NCBI RefSeq assembly: GCF_004769405.1
Contig: NZ_RQES01000010.1
Coordinates: 186,001 to 250,000 of the forward strand
Reading direction: 5' to 3'
DNA: 64,000 bases
From: Leptospira selangorensis
GTDB taxonomy: Bacteria > Spirochaetota > Leptospiria > Leptospirales > Leptospiraceae
Part shown: positions 52,894 to 62,266 of the stretch, one piece after another
How the letters are laid out: each line of letters begins with the position of its first letter
Position numbering within the stretch: position 1 is the stretch's first letter
The notes under the pieces: model-generated
What the model saw: the letters and a program-made list of their open reading frames with translations, nothing else
The model's database searches: none
Told to the model about the DNA's origin: nothing
Program-made: the position numbers and the translations under genes

Positions 52894-55215
52894 TTAATAA
52901 TCGAATATATGATCTATTAGAATTCCATTCTGCTTACAGTATAGGATCATAAGGTGAAGCTGATCCACCGGCAAAATTAGTGCCGTTCTTTTTTTGCCGG
53001 GTTCTGTAAGTATAGGCCAAGATGAGAGAATCTTCTGATCCTCCCAGTTTTGGTTCTCCGAGGAAATAGTTGTCAGAACAATCTTTTTATTACCTGCGAT
53101 TTCCTTAAATGAAATTCCCTTCTCTACTAAAACAGGAACTTCTTTTGTAAAAGGTTCATATCTTGGAATTGAGATGATTTTTCCGGTGCCGTTTTCATTC
53201 GCCCATGCAAGAATATGAAAATTTTCCGGCTCATAAACCGCTCCCGTTCCCAAACCGATCAGCCATCCGTATCCAGCTTTGGCAAGAAGTTCCATTGAGA
53301 AAAAAATCCTTCTTTCCCAACTTCTAATCCTTCCTACGTTATTTCCGTCTTCTACCTTGACGAATTCTAAAAATTTAGAATAAAAAGGATATTCGTACCA
53401 AGGCTTCAATCTCACAAAATCGGTATAATCTTGAGCGACCCATTGGATATACGCCTCTACTTTTCTATCCTGGTCGATTTCTTTGCGGGAATCTATCCAT
53501 TCAGTGAGAGCCCCGATCGTATTCTCATAAACACTCTTCAAAGCCAATTCTCCGGAATAACTGACTCCGATAACACAGATCATGAGATGATATCCCCAGT
53601 TCGTTTCGTACTCCCAGGTTTTTTGTATTATGTTTCCATAAATCTTCCAGAACTGACCTATACTTGCCCAATAAGGAAAGTCACTAGGAGGTGAATGTTT
53701 TTGGAATTTGGCATATTCATCCGAACTGAATACTATGAACCATTCCGGAACAGTTAAAAATGTTTGATCCTCGTTTCGTCGATATGTTTTATTAGAATCT
53801 AATTCCAAACGGATCTTTTGATCTTTGATATCAGAAAAATAATATTTATCCCAAAGTTTATTTCTGAATTTATAATTCGGATCCAGTTTTCTTTTTAATT
53901 CGAAAAACTTACCTGAATCAGGATATGCAGCTTCGAATTGGACCTGGTTCGCATGAGGCTGATAAGGCAGATAGTAAGCGCCTCCCACGGAAACGACCGC
54001 ATCTATCAACTCTCTAGTCCAAACACCGACTTCGTTCCTAGCGGAAGGATAGGTTCTTTGTTTATAATAGATTACGAAGGAAAAAACCTCGGACCTAGCC
54101 CACGCCAGAAGAGAACCTGGATCTTTATAAGAATGACGAATTGATATATTCATTACATTTACGTCATGTTTTTGCAGGACTTCCCGCATTTTAGGGTAAA
54201 ACTCGTCGAACTTTTCAACCGGAACGAAATATTCCTGCAATACGTATGTGCTGATCTTTCTGGTTGGAGGTTCTAATTCTTTTACATCATAACTTGCTTC
54301 GAAATTTCTCCAAACCACTCGTTTACCCGTGGTAAAATTAGGATCGTATATGTGTTCTCTGAACTCCTTTCCATATGGAAGTTCAGTCAGCCAGAAATAC
54401 ATTATGTTTTCCATCCAATATTCTTCTTTTACGGGGACCAATCTATCTTGCACCGTTACAGCCTCGTCTGTCTCGGCCCAAGTGATCGCGTTTACATTTT
54501 CGTAAGAAGGTGGATATATATCTCCATTATGAAATACTGCTTTAGAATTCGTGCGAACGTTTTCAAAAAAGAATTTTTTATATTCCGAAATCGGAAGCTT
54601 CTTCACAGAACGGGAAACTTTGGAATTATCAGTTAATTGTAAAACAGCTTCGACTATGACTCCGATTCCTCCGTAACCTCCGATTGAGGCGTAAAAGATT
54701 TCCGGATTTTCCTTCGGACTAGCAGATACTAATCTACCGTCACTTAACACAATCTTAATGGAGTCCACGGATAAAATCAAAGGACCTTGGCCCATATATC
54801 TTCCATGCCCATTTACACTTAAAGAACCGCCCACCGTAAAATTAGAATAAGTCTGTTTGATCTTTATGGAAAGATTATATGGATCTATGAATTCTTGTAT
54901 TTTTCTCCAAGTAATTCCGGACTGCACTCTGATCTTTTTTTGTTTTTCATCAAAATCCAAAACCTGATCGAACTCACGGGTATCTATAAATAATGCATTT
55001 TCGGTGGCGATCTGACCTCCCATGGAAAATCTTCCTCCGCCGACGGAGATCATCCCGGAATGTTCTTTTACTAAATTCTGAATTTCTTCGATCGATTTAG
55101 GAGTTTCGACTCTAGACACTGAAATCGGATTGATCTGGGTGACATCATTTACAACAACAGGACTAGAATATAGATGAGCAGTGAGTAATAGGAAAAGTAG
55201 TATGGATTTTTTCAT
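52894..55215 (-). CDS. FAD-linked oxidase (aldonolactone-oxidase type) with extra C-terminal domain
   Basis: 773 residues. A signal peptide (about 1-18) is followed by an FAD_binding_4 domain (about 30-205): SVGGGRFSMGGQIATENALF, SGITWRKIQEFID, TVGGSLSVNGHGRYMGQGP and IGGYGGIGVIVEAVLQL. A substrate domain follows to about 465, with the family's C-terminal pattern DPNYKFRNKLW. The remaining 300 residues (WFIVFSSDEYAKFQ; WEYETNWGYHLMICVIG; ALTEWIDSRKEIDQDRK; GTGAVYEPENFHILAW) are an unrecognised domain rich in aromatic residues. Related enzymes oxidise sugar lactones or decaprenyl-phosphoribose. It overlaps the start of no other gene but shares 4 nt with the stop of the methyltransferase upstream, so the two are coupled. 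Confidence 0.85.
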   Translation of the reverse strand: MKKSILLFLLLTAHLYSSPVVVNDVTQINPISVSRVETPKSIEEIQNLVKEHSGMISVGGGRFSMGGQIATENALFIDTREFDQVLDFDEKQKKIRVQSGITWRKIQEFIDPYNLSIKIKQTYSNFTVGGSLSVNGHGRYMGQGPLILSVDSIKIVLSDGRLVSASPKENPEIFYASIGGYGGIGVIVEAVLQLTDNSKVSRSVKKLPISEYKKFFFENVRTNSKAVFHNGDIYPPSYENVNAITWAETDEAVTVQDRLVPVKEEYWMENIMYFWLTELPYGKEFREHIYDPNFTTGKRVVWRNFEASYDVKELEPPTRKISTYVLQEYFVPVEKFDEFYPKMREVLQKHDVNVMNISIRHSYKDPGSLLAWARSEVFSFVIYYKQRTYPSARNEVGVWTRELIDAVVSVGGAYYLPYQPHANQVQFEAAYPDSGKFFELKRKLDPNYKFRNKLWDKYYFSDIKDQKIRLELDSNKTYRRNEDQTFLTVPEWFIVFSSDEYAKFQKHSPPSDFPYWASIGQFWKIYGNIIQKTWEYETNWGYHLMICVIGVSYSGELALKSVYENTIGALTEWIDSRKEIDQDRKVEAYIQWVAQDYTDFVRLKPWYEYPFYSKFLEFVKVEDGNNVGRIRSWERRIFFSMELLAKAGYGWLIGLGTGAVYEPENFHILAWANENGTGKIISIPRYEPFTKEVPVLVEKGISFKEIAGNKKIVLTTISSENQNWEDQKILSSWPILTEPGKKRTALILPVDQLHLMILYCKQNGILIDHIFDY

Positions 55216-56168
55216 TTAGTTTTTACGAAAGCCATAAGAGTATTTTTTGTAGGATCCCCGTTCTGCAAATAGTGATTCCCTACTAATTGAAATCCGAATC
55301 CGTGCAGTTTTTCCTGGATCTCCTCGATAGATGTAAAATTACGGATTTGGGTAGAAGTTTCTCTCCAAGGAATTTCCAAACCCGCGTTGTAAACGTCGTG
55401 AGCCAGGGCGACTATGTATCTTTGCTCTTCAGAATATACATTATGATCTCTTAATACAAGTCTTCCACCTGGTTTTAAGACCCTGGAAATGGATGAAATA
55501 AATCCGTTTAATTTTTCCGTTGGAGAATGATGAAATCCTATATAATTCGTGACTAACTCCAAACTTTCGGAAGGGATTTTATCCGTAGAAATTGAATCAT
55601 AATTTCCCATCTGTATAAAAGTCCCTGCCTTGAAGAACTGCCCTCTTTCGGCCAAATCTTCGGCGCTGTATTTAGGTTCCAGATCGTTCAATATATAAAC
55701 TTTGCCCTGTATCCCTAATTTCTTTCTTAGATCCTTCACATATCTTCCGGTGGTCCCGATTTCCATATAACCATTATAAGAATTTTGTTTTCCCAAAAGT
55801 TTTACGGTCTGACTAGATATTTCCTCTTTTTGTTTTTTAAGAGAAGGAAGTGCATACGTAATCACTCCTGCGAAAGGTTTAATTCCAGGAAGTTTGGATA
55901 GGATCGTTTCGTAAATATCCTTATCCGTTTTGCTAGTCTTAGTTATATCCAAGATCAATTTATGAAATTGGTCCTCCGGATAAAGGTGATACACATTCTT
56001 TAGAAAAAGATAAAATTCTTCCCGTAATTTCGGATCTAAATAAACGGATTGAAAATTCGATTTAGGATCTATCTCCGACTGAGACTCCCCTAATATTCTA
56101 GGAACAAGTCCTGCTATGAATAACGCAATAATAGATTTTATAAACTGTTTCCGATTAATTTCTTTCAT
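55212..56168 (-). CDS. SAM-dependent methyltransferase-like protein with N-terminal signal
   Basis: 318 residues. The N-terminus NRKQFIKSIIALFIAGLVPR looks like a signal peptide or anchor, close to a Tat signal but with R-K only. The region about 130-318 is a class I methyltransferase fold: YMEIGTTGRYVKDL (motif I), LELVTNYIGFHHSPTEKL, and ISRVLKPGGRLVLRDHN. If the protein is exported it would lack ready access to SAM, which is odd. Its stop overlaps the start of the FAD oxidase by 4 nt, so both products should act together. Substrate unknown. Confidence 0.8.
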   Translation of the reverse strand: MKEINRKQFIKSIIALFIAGLVPRILGESQSEIDPKSNFQSVYLDPKLREEFYLFLKNVYHLYPEDQFHKLILDITKTSKTDKDIYETILSKLPGIKPFAGVITYALPSLKKQKEEISSQTVKLLGKQNSYNGYMEIGTTGRYVKDLRKKLGIQGKVYILNDLEPKYSAEDLAERGQFFKAGTFIQMGNYDSISTDKIPSESLELVTNYIGFHHSPTEKLNGFISSISRVLKPGGRLVLRDHNVYSEEQRYIVALAHDVYNAGLEIPWRETSTQIRNFTSIEEIQEKLHGFGFQLVGNHYLQNGDPTKNTLMAFVKTK

Positions 56169-56394
56169 CCGATTCGAATACCTTTCCCGTCCGGTCTAAA
56201 TATATGAGATAGAGTTGTAAAATAAGACATGAAAGTCCGAAAATACTATTAAAATAAACAAAGGATCGCGAGCCGTGAGCCCGAATTTTTATAATAAATT
56301 GTTTCGGAATTTTTTTGAAGATTCTTTTTTTCGCTTGTACTTTCTTCGCCTTTACTATAATGACTGGCAAATTTAACGGCAAGGAGCAAAGCCT

Positions 56395-56562
56395 ATGCTG
56401 AAATTTCCCGGCCCTCGTACGGATCATCGAGAAAGAAATCGTCCCTTCGTCACCAGAGAAAAATATCTCACCTTCCTAAAGATCACCAATAAGTCTTCTC
56501 ATTCCAGACAGAGAAGGTTTCGTAATAAAAACAGAGAAAAAAGGCAGACCTTGTCACCGTAG
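56395..56562 (+). CDS. Possible small basic protein (55 residues)
   Basis: ATG 56395 is preceded by a strong AAGGAG 8 nt upstream. The 55-residue product is very basic (MLKFPGPRTDHRERNRPF, later SHSRQRRFRNKNREKRQ) and has no hydrophobic segment. It ends 20 nt before the DoxX-like gene, so it could be its operon partner or a leader peptide. No family recognised. Confidence 0.45.
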   Translation: MLKFPGPRTDHRERNRPFVTREKYLTFLKITNKSSHSRQRRFRNKNREKRQTLSP

Positions 56563-56582
56563 TTGTCTTATCATGGTTTTCC

Positions 56583-56948
56583 ATGGAAAACCTAGACGCT
56601 AAATCTATCAGTCTCTGGATCATGGCGACCATTTATACGATCGCCGGTATTCTTCATTTTGTGATCCCTAAATTTTATATGAGGATCATGCCACCTTGGA
56701 TCCCTTATCATAAACTTATGGTCCAACTTAGCGGTATCGCTGAGATCGCTTTGGGGCTCGGTCTTTTCTTTCCTCAAACTAAAGTATTGGCGGCTTGGGG
56801 TGTGGTCCTTCTTTTGATTGCTGTGTTTCCGGCTAACGTATATCACTTTCAGTCAAGAACCAGAAAGGATCCTCCTACTTGGGCGCTAATTTTAAGACTC
56901 CCTTTACAATTGCTTCTGATTTACTGGGCTTATACTTTTACATATTAA
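56583..56948 (+). CDS. DoxX-like membrane protein
   Basis: 121 residues with four TM helices (about 8-28, 45-62, 68-86, 100-118). The DoxX-type pattern is visible: ATIYTIAGILHFVIPKFYMR, then SGIAEIALGLGLFFP and FPANVYHFQS. Members of this small family are linked to thiosulfate-quinone reductase, redox or detoxification functions; no catalytic residue is known here. It may be co-transcribed with the small ORF upstream. Confidence 0.85.
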   Translation: MENLDAKSISLWIMATIYTIAGILHFVIPKFYMRIMPPWIPYHKLMVQLSGIAEIALGLGLFFPQTKVLAAWGVVLLLIAVFPANVYHFQSRTRKDPPTWALILRLPLQLLLIYWAYTFTY

Positions 56949-57044
56949 TAAAATTGCCAAAAATACATGTCCGATTCTTCGGAATGAGAGATAACTTCAT
57001 AAAAAATATGACATTTCAGCGTTAGTTGAAATCATGGAATTTAT

Positions 57045-57554
57045 ATGCAGAATTTATTAAGTTGTCTCTCTTTTGTTTTATTATTCCTCTCCCTAATAAT
57101 TAACTGTACTTATTCCGGAGGACCTGCGACAATTTCCGGAGGAGACGCTCAAAAAAAGATCAAGGATGCATTGCAGAATCTTGCATTTTCAACGAATATT
57201 CCTAACGAACCTGTAGACTGCTCATCTTACGGTTATTCAGATCGCACAAGCGGAGGAACTATCGGTAATGTTTCCGGACTTGATCTAACTCTAATGAACG
57301 TCCTTTTCATCAATCCGTATCTAAAATCAACTCTTAGCCAAGGGAAATATTATACCGAAACTTCCATCAATCAATGTGTAAACTTTGTATATGGTGCTTA
57401 CGGCGTTTCTCTTATTCCTTATTCCAAAGAATGGAGTGTGTATGCAAAGTGTCAAGTTCCGACACCACCCGTTTTTTTAGGCCTTCCTTTATTCTTTACA
57501 GAGTGTAAACCGGAAGAGGCTAAATTTGCAGAGACGATAACCGAAAAATTATAA
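57045..57554 (+). CDS. Lipoprotein, Leptospira-type, unknown function
   Basis: 169 residues with lipobox IINC (Cys21). The mature part begins with a Gly-rich stretch (YSGGPATISGGDAQKKIKDA) followed by a helical and loop-rich body with four cysteines (PVDCSSY, INQCVNF, AKCQVP, TECKPEE). The pattern recalls a genus-specific lipoprotein family, recognised only by general resemblance. It is 23 nt upstream of a small membrane protein gene on the same strand. Confidence 0.75.
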   Translation: MQNLLSCLSFVLLFLSLIINCTYSGGPATISGGDAQKKIKDALQNLAFSTNIPNEPVDCSSYGYSDRTSGGTIGNVSGLDLTLMNVLFINPYLKSTLSQGKYYTETSINQCVNFVYGAYGVSLIPYSKEWSVYAKCQVPTPPVFLGLPLFFTECKPEEAKFAETITEKL

Positions 57555-57577
57555 TTCAAAATTAAAACTACCGGCTT

Positions 57578-57895
57578 ATGAATAAAAATCTGACTTCTTT
57601 TTACGTTTTAGGGTTCATCAGAAGTTTTGTATTTTTGATCGTTCTTTGTGTTATGTTGGTAGTTTCTGAAAGTTTGAACTCCTACCTTTATGATAAGAAA
57701 GATCTTCCTGAGATTTCCTTTATATCCGGCTTAGTTTTGAGTCTTGGGGCGGCTTTTACTGCAAGTCGTCGTAAGTCTCAGGGCAAAGAACCTTCTAAGC
57801 TTGTCTTTATTCTTGTTTCTTCTCTTTTGAACTTTGGTATTCTATTGGTCGGTCTTTTTCTGATCCGAAAGTTTTTCCCCGGCTGGATCGCCTGA
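57578..57895 (+). CDS. Small membrane protein, three TM helices
   Basis: 105 residues with helices at about 8-30, 45-62 and 78-98 and basic loops (ASRRKSQGKEPSK). No family recognised. It follows the lipoprotein by 23 nt and precedes the OmpA-family gene by about 70 nt. Confidence 0.65.
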   Translation: MNKNLTSFYVLGFIRSFVFLIVLCVMLVVSESLNSYLYDKKDLPEISFISGLVLSLGAAFTASRRKSQGKEPSKLVFILVSSLLNFGILLVGLFLIRKFFPGWIA

Positions 57896-57964
57896 TCTCT
57901 TCCTTATTTTAATTTTTTCTTTTCCTCTCTTCCGGTTCGGATATTATTCTCCGAAACATATAAT

Positions 57965-59809
57965 ATGAACCGTCTTCTTTCCGCTTTGCTTTTCTCTATG
58001 TTTCTCCTTTTCTCTTCAAATCTTCTCGCTGAGGAAAGGATTGTAGAAGGTAAACTTCTTCAATTCGGTAGAATGTTAGGCACAGGAAACGATTTCATCC
58101 AGGTGCTTTCCAACGATCTAAGTCCTGAACTTTCCAGACTTCATAACCAAACCGTTCGTGTTCTTTGCCAGATGAGGGGAGAAAATTGCGACCCGATACG
58201 TTATGAGACCTATCCTTTTTCGGAATCCAAGGGCCTTTCGGATTGGACTTTAAAAAGAATTCCGAATTACGTGAACAGAGGTTACTTCGCTTTTAATCCG
58301 ACAGTAACTCCTGATGGGCAATCCATCTTTTGGACCGTGTATTCTAGCAAAGGTAAATCAGGCACTCAAAGGATTTGGTTTGCGGAGAAGGACGATAAAG
58401 GTTTTTGGAGAGATGGCAAGGAGATGCCGGCTCCTTTAAATAATGATCTGAACTCCGCAGTGATTGCAGTACTTCCTAGTAATAATGAATTATTCGTTTT
58501 CGGTTCTTTTGGTGATGACGAAGCTTCGCATAAGATACAAGTCGAGTTCCAAGAAAAAAGAGAAGAGCTGAGAAAAAACACTCGAGACGAGATGGAATTC
58601 CGTTTAAAGGAAGAACAACTCGCTTACGAATATCTCCGTAAGCTCACTCAACTTCAGAACAAAGCAACTGTTCCATTATATAAAAGTTATAAAGAAAAAG
58701 GGAACTGGTCTTATCCAAAAGCGATTAAGTTTCCCGATTTTTCGAATATATATCTAAAAAATAACACTTCAGTTTTCGGCGGTTCCACTCTTTCTTCTTC
58801 CGGAAGGATATTGATCTATTCCGTCCAGCAACCTGATTCTTATGGAAAATTGGATCTATATGTAAGCATTCAAAAAGCGGATGGTTCTTTCTCTCTCGGT
58901 AAAAATTTGGGAGAGGTCGTGAATACCCCTTCTGAAGAGACCGCTCCGTTTTTAGCAGGAGATGATAGAACTCTATATTTCTGCAGTGATGGTCATAAGG
59001 GTCTTTCGGTTTATGTGACCAAAAGAATCGGAGAAGGTTGGGACAATTGGACTAAACCAGTCGAGGTCTCAGCAAATTTGAAAGGTGTGAACTTCTTCTC
59101 TATCCCTGTAAATAGCGACTGGGCTTATGTAAGCAAAGAAGGTCAGTTATACATGGCTTATCTTCCCCATGATTTCCGCCCGAACCCTGTCGTGGTAATC
59201 AACGGTAAGGTTTTGGATGAAGAAGGAAATCCTTTAGGTGCGGAAATACATTACGAATCCTTAACACGATTGGAAAAAAGAGGAAGTGCAAAGAGTGATT
59301 CTAAAACCGGTTCCTTTAGTTTAGTCCTCCCTTACGGTGAAAAATACGGTTTTTATGCGGAGAAGCCCGGTCATCTTTCCGTTTCTAGAAATATAGATCT
59401 TACGGAATCCAAACAAGAAGATGCAAAGTTAGATGTAGAATTTCGTCTTCCGACTCTGGCAGTGGGCCGGCAAATTCTTCTAAACAATTTATTTTTTGAG
59501 ACAAACAAATTTGATATCTCGAAGGATTCCGAACCTGAATTAGATCGTTTGGCGAACTTTTTAAAATCGAATCCTAAACTCAAAATCTCTGTCGAAGGCC
59601 ATACGGACAACGTGGGCAAAAAAGAGCGTAACCTAGAACTTTCGGAAAACAGGGCAAAAGCAGTGGCAGATTATTTGATTTCCAAGCACGGGATCGACAA
59701 CGAACGAGTTAGGACCCAAGGTTTTGGGGACAGCCAACCAATTTCTTCCAATGATAACGCTTCGGACCGTCAAAGGAATAGAAGAGTTGTGTTACAGATC
59801 GTCGACTGA
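57965..59809 (+). CDS. OmpA-family protein with PD40-like propeller and carboxypeptidase-regulatory-like domain
   Basis: 614 residues. Signal peptide (1-22). A beta-propeller-like region of PD40/WD40-type repeats (about 90-400; FNPTVTPDGQSIFWTVYSSK; SGRILIYSVQQPDSYGKLDL; EETAPFLAGDDRTLYFCSDG) is interrupted by a charged coiled coil (about 195-235). Next a carboxypeptidase-regulatory-like beta domain (about 415-485; INGKVLDEEGNPLGAEIHYE). The C-terminal OmpA peptidoglycan-binding domain (about 500-614) has GHTDNVGKKERNLELSENRA and GFGDSQPISSN. It probably links the outer membrane to peptidoglycan. Confidence 0.92.
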   Translation: MNRLLSALLFSMFLLFSSNLLAEERIVEGKLLQFGRMLGTGNDFIQVLSNDLSPELSRLHNQTVRVLCQMRGENCDPIRYETYPFSESKGLSDWTLKRIPNYVNRGYFAFNPTVTPDGQSIFWTVYSSKGKSGTQRIWFAEKDDKGFWRDGKEMPAPLNNDLNSAVIAVLPSNNELFVFGSFGDDEASHKIQVEFQEKREELRKNTRDEMEFRLKEEQLAYEYLRKLTQLQNKATVPLYKSYKEKGNWSYPKAIKFPDFSNIYLKNNTSVFGGSTLSSSGRILIYSVQQPDSYGKLDLYVSIQKADGSFSLGKNLGEVVNTPSEETAPFLAGDDRTLYFCSDGHKGLSVYVTKRIGEGWDNWTKPVEVSANLKGVNFFSIPVNSDWAYVSKEGQLYMAYLPHDFRPNPVVVINGKVLDEEGNPLGAEIHYESLTRLEKRGSAKSDSKTGSFSLVLPYGEKYGFYAEKPGHLSVSRNIDLTESKQEDAKLDVEFRLPTLAVGRQILLNNLFFETNKFDISKDSEPELDRLANFLKSNPKLKISVEGHTDNVGKKERNLELSENRAKAVADYLISKHGIDNERVRTQGFGDSQPISSNDNASDRQRNRRVVLQIVD

Positions 59810-59896
59810 ATATTCGGTTTCCTTTTTTGTAGCATTCCTTCCTTAAATTCAGGTTTTACCTTGTATTTTTGTTTTAAAAAAGGATTCTAATCCGGA

Positions 59897-61153
59897 ATGA
59901 AAATAGCGGTCATCGGTAGTGGAATCGCCGGCTTAAGCGCATCTTGGTATTTGGGCAAAGAACACGAAGTCTCTCTTATAGAAAAACATCCTTTGGTCGG
60001 TATGGATGCTCATGGTACTGATCTTTTCTCCAACGGACATTCGATCCGAGTGGATGTTCCTTTCAGAGCATTCAAACGTAATTATTATCCTTGTCTTTTG
60101 GATCTTTACAAAGAGGCAGGGATCGAAGTAAGACCTGTGGATTATTCGTTTTCCTTAAACTACGGAGACGGCACCACTTATTTCGGTTTTTCTACTTTGG
60201 GTATCGGAGGCAATTTTGTTCCGATCCCTTATTGGGTTTGTTTTTCTAATAAAACTTCTAGGCGAATTTTTTCGGATGCGATCCGTTTTTATGAAGAATC
60301 CGATAGGGAATTACAATCATTAGAAGGGGAACAAATCACTATTTCCGAATTCTTAAGTAGGTTCGGTTATTCAGTAGAATTCGAGGATCTGTATCTGATC
60401 CCTATGTTCTCTACGATCAATACATGCACTTCTGAAAGTGCTAAAAATTATCCTGCAGAAGTGGTAATCGGCTATCATTCCAGCGGTTTAAAATTTTTGA
60501 GATTTTTAACTCCTGAAAAAGGGACCAGAGATGTTACGGAAAAACTTTCTAAAAGAGCTTCTTCTGTTCGTTTAAGCACTGATCCTAAAAAAATCGTTTT
60601 AGAAAAAGATAAAGTGAAATTGATTTTCGAGAATGGAGAAGAACTTTTCGACAGAGTAGTAGTCGCTGCTCCGGCAAACCAGGCTATTTCCATCCTTCCT
60701 GATGAATATTCAAAGGAGAAGGCACTACTTTCCAAACTAAAATACGAAGGTTCCGAAGTAGTAGTTCACTCGGACGAAAAATTTATGCCCAAACAGAAAA
60801 GACATTGGGCACCTATGTGTTTTTCTCTTTCACAAGATAGTTCCACCGCAACTGCCACTATTCTCCTGAATAAAGTCCTTCCTTCTATGAAAGGTAAGTC
60901 CGTATTCCAAACTTGGAATCCGCTTGTGGAACCGAATGAAAAAGATTTTATCAGCAGATCCAAATTCGAAAGACCGGTAATAGATATCGCTTCCAGAAAG
61001 ATCTTAGAAGAGCTGAAAGAATTACAGGAACTTCCTGGTAAAAAAGTATGGCTCTGCGGTTCTTATGCCAAGTATGGAATGCCACTTTTAGAAGCAGGAG
61101 TTTCCACTTCTTTGGATGTCAAAAGATGGGTAGAAGGTTCTCTCAGATCTTAA
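59897..61153 (+). CDS. FAD-dependent amine-oxidase-like oxidoreductase
   Basis: 418 residues. N-terminal dinucleotide-binding motif IAVIGSGIAGLSASWYL with the acidic end LIEKH, and a second FAD-contact region RVVVAAPANQAISIL. The fold is that of flavin amine oxidases and the desaturase-like flavoproteins found near cyclopropane-fatty-acid synthases. It is convergent with a SAM methyltransferase (3-nt gap), which weakly suggests shared lipid modification. Substrate unknown. Confidence 0.85.
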   Translation: MKIAVIGSGIAGLSASWYLGKEHEVSLIEKHPLVGMDAHGTDLFSNGHSIRVDVPFRAFKRNYYPCLLDLYKEAGIEVRPVDYSFSLNYGDGTTYFGFSTLGIGGNFVPIPYWVCFSNKTSRRIFSDAIRFYEESDRELQSLEGEQITISEFLSRFGYSVEFEDLYLIPMFSTINTCTSESAKNYPAEVVIGYHSSGLKFLRFLTPEKGTRDVTEKLSKRASSVRLSTDPKKIVLEKDKVKLIFENGEELFDRVVVAAPANQAISILPDEYSKEKALLSKLKYEGSEVVVHSDEKFMPKQKRHWAPMCFSLSQDSSTATATILLNKVLPSMKGKSVFQTWNPLVEPNEKDFISRSKFERPVIDIASRKILEELKELQELPGKKVWLCGSYAKYGMPLLEAGVSTSLDVKRWVEGSLRS

Positions 61154-61156
61154 AAT

Positions 61157-62104
61157 CTACTCGGGTTTTCTGACCTTATAGATCCAATATTCGAAATGTT
61201 TTTTGATCGTTTCGGAGCCGAAGTATTCTCCTAACATCTCGTATCTTCCCGCGAGTCTTTTAGGGATCTTTTTTTCCGATTTAATTTTTTCTAATATAAA
61301 TTGGGAAAATCCAGGAAATACGAAAGGATCTATTCTTTCTAAAACTTCGAAGTTGAATCCTAGGGCGGAATATTCGGATACGATACCTTCTACCTTTTTG
61401 AGGTCGGAAGACATTTTGGCCATCTTAGAGATCAAATTTCTTTTGAAAGTTTCCCAATAAGAAATTTTTCGATCCGAGAATAATATCTCTGCGGATACGA
61501 ATACTCCTCCCGGTTTTAGAATTCGAAAAACTTCTCCAACCAATCTGTTTCGATTCGGTATAAAATATAAACTGTCTAAGGCAAGCACCACATCAAAGGT
61601 TTTGTCCTCGAATTCCGCTAAACCTTCTACACTTCCTAAAATTAAATTAGGAGAGCTGCCTCTACCCTCATAACGTCTTTTTGCGAATTCAATTTGGATC
61701 TTGGAAATATTGATCCCGTAAATATTCGAAACATTTACTCCAAACGTATTTTCCCAAATCTTAAATTGGTCTCCGCATCCGAACCCAAGATCTAAAAGTT
61801 TAGAACCCGGCTCTAGTCCCGCTATAGTTCCCAAATGTTCCGCTAAATTCGAGCAGGCTGTGCCGTATTCTTTTGTATTCTCCCAATAACCTAGATTGGC
61901 CCAAGATTCTCCATCTTCATTCAAATAGAGGTGGGAAAGGTCTGTAGGAATTCCTTCTCTTCCGAATAATAGCCTGACCTTGGGCCAGATTTCAGCCTTT
62001 GTAGGAAAAGAAGAATGCTGGCGAAGAGAAATTTCTTTTTTGTAAGGCAGGTCTTCCATGATTCCTAGGTCTTCGGTTCCCCAAAGCAAAACTTTATTGG
62101 ACAT
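61157..62104 (-). CDS. SAM-dependent methyltransferase
   Basis: 315 residues. A class I methyltransferase core (about 85-240): motif I KLLDLGFGCGDQFKIW, the acidic residue in IYGINISKIQIEFAKRR, motif II TFDVVLALDSLYFIP and motif III ILKPGGVFVSAEILF. The N-terminal LGYWENTKEYGTACSNLAEH resembles small-molecule methyltransferases such as tocopherol or sterol enzymes and mycolic or cyclopropane types. Convergent with the flavoprotein at 59897. Substrate unknown. Confidence 0.87.
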   Translation of the reverse strand: MSNKVLLWGTEDLGIMEDLPYKKEISLRQHSSFPTKAEIWPKVRLLFGREGIPTDLSHLYLNEDGESWANLGYWENTKEYGTACSNLAEHLGTIAGLEPGSKLLDLGFGCGDQFKIWENTFGVNVSNIYGINISKIQIEFAKRRYEGRGSSPNLILGSVEGLAEFEDKTFDVVLALDSLYFIPNRNRLVGEVFRILKPGGVFVSAEILFSDRKISYWETFKRNLISKMAKMSSDLKKVEGIVSEYSALGFNFEVLERIDPFVFPGFSQFILEKIKSEKKIPKRLAGRYEMLGEYFGSETIKKHFEYWIYKVRKPE

Positions 62105-62266
62105 AGAATTTACGAACTGTCTACCAGAATCACCTTTATTTGTCCGTTCCCTAATCCTTTCGGATATGTTTTATGCCGACATAAGAGTGCAAGATCCGGA
62201 CAAAAATTCTCAAAAAAAGTCCTTTTCTTTCCTTAACTTACGACGGAAAACCTACCGACGGACCTT

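Noticed and set aside
56155..56427. 90-codon frame on the minus strand upstream of the methyltransferase
   Set aside because: Composition is dominated by Lys/Ile runs from AT-rich DNA, it overlaps the opposite-strand small ORF with a much better start, and shows no domain.
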